Origin: Nostoc sp. 'Peltigera membranacea cyanobiont' 210A
Lineage (GTDB): Bacteria; Cyanobacteriota; Cyanobacteriia; Cyanobacteriales; Nostocaceae
Reading direction: 5' to 3'
Length of the DNA: 64,000 nt
Assembly (NCBI RefSeq): GCF_002246015.1
Contig: NZ_NOLJ01000004.1
Span: 479,834 to 543,833 of the forward strand
The notes under the pieces were generated by a model that did no database searches, was not told the DNA's origin, and saw only the letters and a list, made by a program, of their open reading frames with translations. Within the stretch, counting starts at the first letter, position 1. Each line of letters opens with the position of its first letter. The position numbers were made by a program, and so were the translations under genes. Shown here one piece after another: positions 59,006-64,000 of the stretch.

Positions 59006-59536
59006 ATGCACAAAAGTTGTAAATTTAACTATTTATTCAATGCTACCCTATCTGCGATCGCAGTTATTTTGGCTGTCACTCCTGCAAATGCGCTTCCAGA
59101 ACAAAACATCAGCACCGTTGTCAAGTGGGCAAAGAGCAGACCTCAACTACCAACACTGAGATACAACAGCGAAGCCCACGGCTACGAGGGTACAAAGGGA
59201 AATTTATACTTTTATGCTGATGTCACTTCTCAAAGTGGGACAGTGACTAAAGAAGGTATAACTGTTAGTGGTGATAAACGCCTCAAATTCACCACAAAAA
59301 ATGCCAATGCAGTGAAATTGTTACAAAATATTTATAATTCTAATATTGGCAATGATTTCCAGAAGTCCCGATATATCACCAAAGTTGGACGTGACCAGTT
59401 TTATCGTGGACAAAAGTTTGCTTACATCGCTGCCGAGGTACAAGGTGGGTCATCATTGCAGATAATTCCCTTGAATAAGTTGCAAAAATTTATAGATAAT
59501 GCCAAATATTGCCAAACCAATCAATGCGACGTTTAA
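59006..59536 (+). CDS. Secreted protein of unknown function, 176 aa
   Basis: I do not recognise the family. A signal peptide is clear (NYLFNATLSAIAVILAVTPA, cleavage likely after ANA near residue 29). The mature domain of ~145 residues is rich in beta-forming residues, with a polar start and two Cys near the C-terminus (YCQTNQCDV) that could form a disulfide. It faces away from apcE. Its stop codon abuts the stop of the ComB-like gene on the other strand with no base between. A periplasmic or lumenal location is likely. Confidence 0.75.
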   Translation: MHKSCKFNYLFNATLSAIAVILAVTPANALPEQNISTVVKWAKSRPQLPTLRYNSEAHGYEGTKGNLYFYADVTSQSGTVTKEGITVSGDKRLKFTTKNANAVKLLQNIYNSNIGNDFQKSRYITKVGRDQFYRGQKFAYIAAEVQGGSSLQIIPLNKLQKFIDNAKYCQTNQCDV

Positions 59537-60271
59537 TTAACCTTGTAGCCTGTAATTTATATAAGCATTATCAGTAAATAAAGGCACGCAATCACTTACG
59601 TTGTAAGCGGCGGACAGTTCAACATCTGACTCAAAACCTTTTTCAATCAACTCTTTACCAGAACTGCATTTTTTCAAGTACCCCAGTAAATCCTGCTGGA
59701 AAGCCTGAAATGTTACCACAGCGACTTCGGCTTCTGATGATAGACTGCCATCTAAATAACTGAGAATTGCGCCAGCACCAATTAAATCTTCAAATGCAGG
59801 ACGTAAGCTACCATCTTCTTTCCACCTCTCACCGGCAGGAATCACAGCGATTTTATCACCATACTTTTGAGCAAACTGCGCTACAGCTTGGCAATTTCGC
59901 AAGCAACCAGCCAAAGTTGGTGTATTCCCTGTATGTAAAGTCAGAAAAGAACCATTGGGTGACGGTAAAACTAGTCTGGTTCCAGCAGGAATCTGAGCTA
60001 GCGATTTTGGTGAGAGAGAATATCCACTTATTGTCCAACGTTGTCTATGACTTGCCAATTCTGCTCGCACTGACTTGGCATAATCTATAGCTGATTCATC
60101 TTTATATGCGTAAGGAAAAATTATTGCGCCGTTGTTGGTGGCAATTTCTACACAAGTGGAAAAAGAGAGAACATCAACTATCACAATTACATCACTAATG
60201 GGAGCGAGTTGAGCAACACCTTGTGAACCCCATTCACAGCGTAAATTAAACTCTGATTGATTGTAAATCAT
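59537..60271 (-). CDS. comB: 2-phosphosulfolactate phosphatase family protein (ComB-like), 244 aa
   Basis: VIVIVDVLSFSTCVEIATNN, LSPKSLAQIPAGTRLVLPSP, NGSFLTLHTGNTPTLAGCLR, KIAVIPAGERWKEDGSLRPA then FEDLIGAGAILSYL are the motifs of the ComB family (PF04029). The named reaction removes phosphate from 2-phosphosulfolactate in coenzyme M synthesis, a methanogen pathway; bacterial members without that pathway, such as cyanobacterial ones, probably have another substrate. Length is normal. It is convergent with the secreted protein gene at 59006 with zero spacing, and appears monocistronic. Confidence 0.88.
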   Translation of the reverse strand: MIYNQSEFNLRCEWGSQGVAQLAPISDVIVIVDVLSFSTCVEIATNNGAIIFPYAYKDESAIDYAKSVRAELASHRQRWTISGYSLSPKSLAQIPAGTRLVLPSPNGSFLTLHTGNTPTLAGCLRNCQAVAQFAQKYGDKIAVIPAGERWKEDGSLRPAFEDLIGAGAILSYLDGSLSSEAEVAVVTFQAFQQDLLGYLKKCSSGKELIEKGFESDVELSAAYNVSDCVPLFTDNAYINYRLQG

Positions 60272-60426
60272 TGGTGCGATCGCAAAATATAATATGATAA
60301 AAATTAAACCATAGATAAGTAAGGCAGTGTAAATAATTAAAGGTTTATAGTCAGCACAAAGCGTGTTTCTCTTAGTATAAGATATCCATACAATTTCAAC
60401 CTGTTAAACTCACATTAAAACAATAA

Positions 60427-61098
60427 TCATAGATTATTTATTATCCATGTATCTAATTGTTTCCAAGGTATTATTACAAGGTTATTTTCATTATTTTTAT
60501 CTACATTAATATCATGCCAATATGACTTTATTGCTCTTTTTACTATTACTATTTCAATGCCATCTCTATTGCTAACTTCAAATTTTTTGCTTGAACACCA
60601 TATAATTGCAGTCTTATTTGATACTTTCTCTAGTAAAATTAATGCTTTCTCTCCTTTTTCAAAACATGCATATGACCAAGCTGTATACACATTAAACTTG
60701 ATATTTCTAAAGCAATCTGATTCAAATTCATCCTTTTGTCCTTTCAAGATGGCTAGGGGTTTTGCAGTGACCTTTGCACCTCTATTTTTCACAGATATGA
60801 CTTGTACAAAAGCGATCAATTTTGCAGATCGGCAATCATTCAAAAAAGTGTATGGACCTGAACGTTGATATTCTTCTTTAAAGTCAAGGTAGTATTTAGG
60901 TAATAGCGATTCTTCCAACTCACAATCTGGAGGAAGTGGGTCAGTTATCAATTGGAACATCTCACTTAATTCGTCATAATATTCATTCAGGGTGTGACAA
61001 TATTCAGATGTATCTTTAGAACTGGATTCCATAGAATGTTTTAGTTGCCTTAAAATATTTAAATCATCTTCGGAGAGTTCTGCATAATATTGAAACAT
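60427..61098 (-). CDS. AT-rich hypothetical protein, 223 aa
   Basis: No family recognised. The first ~70 residues are acidic and helical (LSEDDLNILRQLKHSMESSS), then a central part with a beta-rich pattern (AKLIAFVQVISVKNRGAKVT then AKPLAILKG and YACFEKGEKALILLEK) that resembles NTR/TIMP-like domains found in secreted and cytoplasmic hypothetical proteins, but this is only a resemblance in pattern. Five cysteines are present; no signal peptide. Base composition is clearly more AT-rich than the flanking comB and methyltransferase genes, and codons such as AAT, ATA and TTT dominate, which may reflect recent arrival. It has its own upstream region of 515 bp. Confidence 0.65.
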   Translation of the reverse strand: MFQYYAELSEDDLNILRQLKHSMESSSKDTSEYCHTLNEYYDELSEMFQLITDPLPPDCELEESLLPKYYLDFKEEYQRSGPYTFLNDCRSAKLIAFVQVISVKNRGAKVTAKPLAILKGQKDEFESDCFRNIKFNVYTAWSYACFEKGEKALILLEKVSNKTAIIWCSSKKFEVSNRDGIEIVIVKRAIKSYWHDINVDKNNENNLVIIPWKQLDTWIINNL

Positions 61099-61613
61099 TA
61101 GCGATTTTCACTCCATTTTAAAATAATTACAGATGTTCAAAGAGCAATTGAAATTATAATATTTGTACAATTTTAACAGTTTTCTAGAAGATATTCTCAT
61201 TTTAGCGCAATATATAATTCTTGTTAGTTAGATAACTGCGTATATCATTTATTTTAGTTTGCTTGTTACTTTCAGGGCTAAAACCCTTACTATCAAATCT
61301 AATATGAAAAAAACTTAAATATAAGGCTTTAATCTAAGCTAAAAATTGTAAACTAGATAAAAATTTAAAAGTAAAAATCCCATGAATATAGTTGTAAAAA
61401 TTCCCAGTGTGTCGGTTAAGCTTGAGCAAAGATATTACTTTGCAGATTAGGAACATACAGACTATTAGCAGCACAAAAACAAATTTTACCCTCCTTATAA
61501 ACGCGAATTTACTGGCTTTGCTGTTGGATAAGTAGTAAAAAATAAGCAATAGTAATCTTTGCTCTAATCAGCCACTATCCGCTAAACTCAGAAATGCTGC
61601 GTTATTCCTCATC
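61099..61613. other. AT-rich gene-free stretch
   Basis: This divergent spacer separates the AT-rich orphan and the methyltransferase gene. It includes a GGGCTAAAACCC-like dispersed fragment near 61275 but no convincing gene; the frame at 61334-61549 on the minus strand is Phe/Leu/Lys-rich without other support. Confidence 0.55.
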
Positions 61614-62795
61614 ATGTCCGATTCCCAAACTGTTAGTGCTGCTGTTGCCAAACTCTACAATACCTACCCCTTTCCGCCGGAAGCCCTGTTAGATGAACCA
61701 CCTCCAGGCTATAACTGGCGCTGGAATTGGCTAGCCGCTCATAACTTCTGCACAGGTCAAAAACCCCAAAAACAAGATATTCGGATTTTAGATGCAGGTT
61801 GCGGTACTGGTGTGGGTACGGAGTACCTGGTTCACCTCAATCCCCAGGCTTCTGTTGTGGGAATTGACCTCAGCACTGGCGCTTTAGCTGTAGCCAAAGA
61901 ACGTTGTCAGCGTTCAGGGGCTAACCGCGTTGAATTTCATCACCTCAGTTTGTTTGATGTGGAACAGTTGCCGGGTGAGTTTGATTTAATTAACTGTGTT
62001 GGCGTTTTGCACCATACCCCCGATCCCATTCGCGGTATTCAAGCTTTGGCGAAGAAGTTAGCCCCAGGCGGCTTAATGCACATTTTTGTGTATGGGGAGT
62101 TGGGGCGCTGGGAAATTCAACTCATGCAAAAAGCGATCGCACTTATTCAAGGTGACAAAAAAGGCGACTACCGCGATGGTGTCCAAGTTGGGCGACAAAT
62201 ATTTGCTTCCTTACCAGAAAATAACCGAATTGTCAAATACGATAAACAGCGTTGGTCACTAGAAAACAATAAGGATGAATACTTTGCTGATATGTACGTT
62301 CATCCTCAAGAAATTGACTACAACATTGAAACGCTGTTTGAATTAATAGATGCTTCGGGATTAGAATTTATTGGTTTCTCGAATCCGAATTTCTGGGATT
62401 TACAGAGACTTTTGGGTAAAGCACCAGAGTTAGTGGAACGGGCAAAAGAATTGAGCGATCGCCAGCTTTATCGCCTGATAGAATTATTAGACCCAGAAGT
62501 AACTCATTACGAGTTTTTCCTCGGTCGTCCTCCTTTAATCAAAGCCGACTGGTCGGAAGATCACGTATTACTGGCAGCGATTCCCGAACTTAATCCTTGT
62601 CTTGAGGGATTTCCCAGTCAATGTTTCTTTAATTACGATTACCAGATAGTTAATTTATCTGTACCAGAGTTTGAGTTTATGCAAAGATGTCATGCTAATG
62701 CCACAGTTGCAGAGATATTGACAAATGTAGAACTGGGATTGGATGGGGTAAGAACCCTTTTGCAACAGCAGTTGATTTTATTGACACCTGCTTAG
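61614..62795 (+). CDS. Class I SAM-dependent methyltransferase with C-terminal extension, 393 aa
   Basis: Residues ~1-50 (VAKLYNTYPFPPEALLDEPP then GYNWRWNWLAAHNFC) are a conserved lead-in of this cyanobacterial group. The methyltransferase core has motif I IRILDAGCGTGVGTEYL, motif II VVGIDLSTGALAVAKERC and FDLINCVGVLHHTPDPIRGI. The last ~190 residues include PPLIKADWSEDHVLLAAIPE and a winged-helix-like end (ATVAEILTNVELGLDGVRTL). Similar proteins are annotated only as methyltransferases; substrate unknown. It converges with bioB, with a bidirectional terminator between. Confidence 0.88.
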   Translation: MSDSQTVSAAVAKLYNTYPFPPEALLDEPPPGYNWRWNWLAAHNFCTGQKPQKQDIRILDAGCGTGVGTEYLVHLNPQASVVGIDLSTGALAVAKERCQRSGANRVEFHHLSLFDVEQLPGEFDLINCVGVLHHTPDPIRGIQALAKKLAPGGLMHIFVYGELGRWEIQLMQKAIALIQGDKKGDYRDGVQVGRQIFASLPENNRIVKYDKQRWSLENNKDEYFADMYVHPQEIDYNIETLFELIDASGLEFIGFSNPNFWDLQRLLGKAPELVERAKELSDRQLYRLIELLDPEVTHYEFFLGRPPLIKADWSEDHVLLAAIPELNPCLEGFPSQCFFNYDYQIVNLSVPEFEFMQRCHANATVAEILTNVELGLDGVRTLLQQQLILLTPA

Positions 62796-62825
62796 GGAAT
62801 TCAAGTAAGAAATATCTAATTATTT

Positions 62826-62858
62826 ATTGTGGGATGGGCCTTTCGGTTATCCCACAAT
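62826..62858. terminator. Bidirectional hairpin between the methyltransferase gene and bioB
   Basis: ATTGTGGGAT (62826-62835) pairs perfectly with ATCCCACAAT (62849-62858) around a 13-base loop. It sits midway between the two convergent stops (62795 and 62866), and A/T-rich flanks on both sides fit termination in both directions. Confidence 0.75.
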
Positions 62859-62865
62859 TAGATAT

Positions 62866-63873
62866 TTACCCTACAATAGCCGAACTTGCTACCTTCTCCT
62901 GTCTTTGGGAAGGCGGACGCATTCCCAAACCAAGTAAATTCAGCATTTCTCGGTCAGTATCGTAATCTGGACAGGGAGTTGTCACAGTCAACATCTTGTT
63001 GTCGTCGCTGGAAAAGATAGAATTGGCTCCTGCCATAAAGCAGAAAGCTTGCTCAACTTGAGAAAGTCTCGCCCTTCCAGCGCTAAGACGCACATCGGAA
63101 GCTGGCATTAAAATCCTGGCTGTGGCAATCATCCGCACAATATCCCAAATGGGGACATCAGGCTGATTTTCTAAAGGTGTGCCTGGTACTTGTGAAAGAA
63201 TATTAATTGGCACGGATTCTGGATGGGGATGTAAGTTTGCCAGAGTTTGTAACATACCAACACGGTCATCGACAGTTTCGCCCAAGCCTAAGATACCGCC
63301 GGAACAGACAGTAACATTTGTCTGACGGACATTCTCAATTGTGTTCAAGCGATCGCTATATGTCCTTGTGGTAATAATTGTGCTGTAATATTCCTGCGAG
63401 GTATCTAAGTTATGGTTGTAGGCATAAAGTCCCGCTTCTTCCAATTTCCTGGCTTGATTGGCCGTCAACATACCCAGAGTGCAGCACACTTCTAAACCCA
63501 TTGCGGTTACATCCTTGACCATTTCCAGGACTTCCTCAAATTGTGAGTTATCCCGGACTTCACGCCAAGCAGCACCCATACAAATGCGACTAACACCAGT
63601 TTCTTTTGCTTTCTGGGCAATGTTAACTACAGTTTCCTTTTCTAGGAGTGCTTGCGCCTTTACCTCTGTTTTATAGCGAGAAGATTGGGCGCAGTAGCTA
63701 CAATCTTCTGGACAACCTCCGGTTTTAATCGATATGAGTTTACAAACTTGTATTTTTGTTGGGTCATGATATTGGCGATGCACGCTAGCAGCTTGATAAA
63801 TAAGCTCTAGCAATGGCGTGTTGTATATCGCCCGAATCTCTAATTCCTGCCAATCGTAGCGTATTCCCACCAC
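62866..63873 (-). CDS. bioB: Biotin synthase, 335 aa
   Basis: BioB is a radical-SAM enzyme that inserts sulfur into dethiobiotin to form biotin. The [4Fe-4S] motif is [18 protein letters not shown] (Cys54, Cys58, Cys61 with this start). Further motifs are [56 protein letters not shown] and LSAGRARLS. The frame is open to a GTG at 63993, but that would add 40 poorly structured residues; at 63873 a GTG has AGAAGGA seven bases upstream and the next residues [14 protein letters not shown] match the usual BioB start in Nostoc, so it is chosen. No other biotin genes are near. Confidence 0.95.
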   Translation of the reverse strand: MVGIRYDWQELEIRAIYNTPLLELIYQAASVHRQYHDPTKIQVCKLISIKTGGCPEDCSYCAQSSRYKTEVKAQALLEKETVVNIAQKAKETGVSRICMGAAWREVRDNSQFEEVLEMVKDVTAMGLEVCCTLGMLTANQARKLEEAGLYAYNHNLDTSQEYYSTIITTRTYSDRLNTIENVRQTNVTVCSGGILGLGETVDDRVGMLQTLANLHPHPESVPINILSQVPGTPLENQPDVPIWDIVRMIATARILMPASDVRLSAGRARLSQVEQAFCFMAGANSIFSSDDNKMLTVTTPCPDYDTDREMLNLLGLGMRPPSQRQEKVASSAIVG

Positions 63874-64000
63874 ATCACTATCCTTCTTGTAGACTGGGTT
63901 AATCAAGAGCTGTTTTTTGCTTGAATCTGCTGCGGTACAGCGTTTAGGCAAAGCGATTTTATTGAAGTTATGCCGCGCACTGTGCTTTATCACCCATTGG

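Noticed and set aside
61334..61549. 71-codon hydrophobic minus-strand frame
   Set aside because: Hydrophobicity follows from AT-rich sequence; no start signal and no relation to neighbours.

Overview
The window is chromosomal DNA of a filamentous, probably heterocyst-forming cyanobacterium of the Nostoc/Anabaena/Tolypothrix type. The evidence is an allophycocyanin core operon (apcE-apcA-apcB-apcC) with a four-REP ApcE, very frequent GCGATCGC (HIP1) octamers, heptanucleotide tandem repeats (STRRs), a DevBCA-type exporter and a cyanobacterial H-NOX/HNOBA pair. I saw no rRNA, tRNA, CRISPR array or intact insertion sequence.

Layout. 1-1110 (minus) is the N-terminal part of a NifJ pyruvate:ferredoxin oxidoreductase that runs off the left edge; it has no stop inside the window. 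1680-2342 is a GAP/LysE-type membrane protein. 2431-6862 (minus) is a TetR regulator followed by a DevB/HlyD adaptor, a small DUF2834-like membrane protein, a DevC permease and a DevA ATPase. A secreted GH10 xylanase (7121) is divergent from the TetR gene, and two almost identical 17-bp putative operators lie between them. 8556-21030 (minus) is a 12.5-kb exopolysaccharide cluster: Wzc-like tyrosine kinase, glycosyltransferases, Wzx flippase, Wzy-like polymerase and a WecG/TagA enzyme. 21031-23744 is mostly non-coding with a small secreted protein and repeats.

23745-34910 is a housekeeping/mixed segment: group 2 sigma factor, ureidoglycolate lyase-like protein, SUI1/YciH, a 52-aa Pmp3/YqaE peptide, beta-carbonic anhydrase, DUF5340-like protein, trpC, lpdA, a SWIM zinc-finger protein and a TpsB (FhaC-like) transporter without an adjacent TpsA. 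35344-39828 carries two receiver-histidine kinase hybrids, the decayed remains of a third histidine kinase (38325-38781) and a NarL-type regulator. 39908-43475 has a cyanobacterial LpxB-like protein divergent from an Omp85/BamA protein. 43769-48323 encodes two tightly linked, single-span proteins with the same build (Ig-like stack, RPW motif, one membrane helix), one ending in a WD40 propeller and the other in three Ig-like repeats; this is the best candidate for an undescribed system here.

48298-52678 (minus) has a methyltransferase, FtsW, and an HNOBA histidine kinase with its H-NOX nitric-oxide sensor. 53285-58440 (minus) is apcE-apcA-apcB-apcC with a strong terminator after apcC. The right end has a secreted hypothetical protein, ComB-like phosphatase, an AT-rich orphan, a methyltransferase and bioB.

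Intergenic DNA is rich in small repeats: STRRs, palindromes and short elements with terminal inverted repeats, several of which occur more than once in the window. Where a long reading frame begins upstream of a better start (homology, ribosome site or neighbour overlap), the internal start is given and the reason stated.
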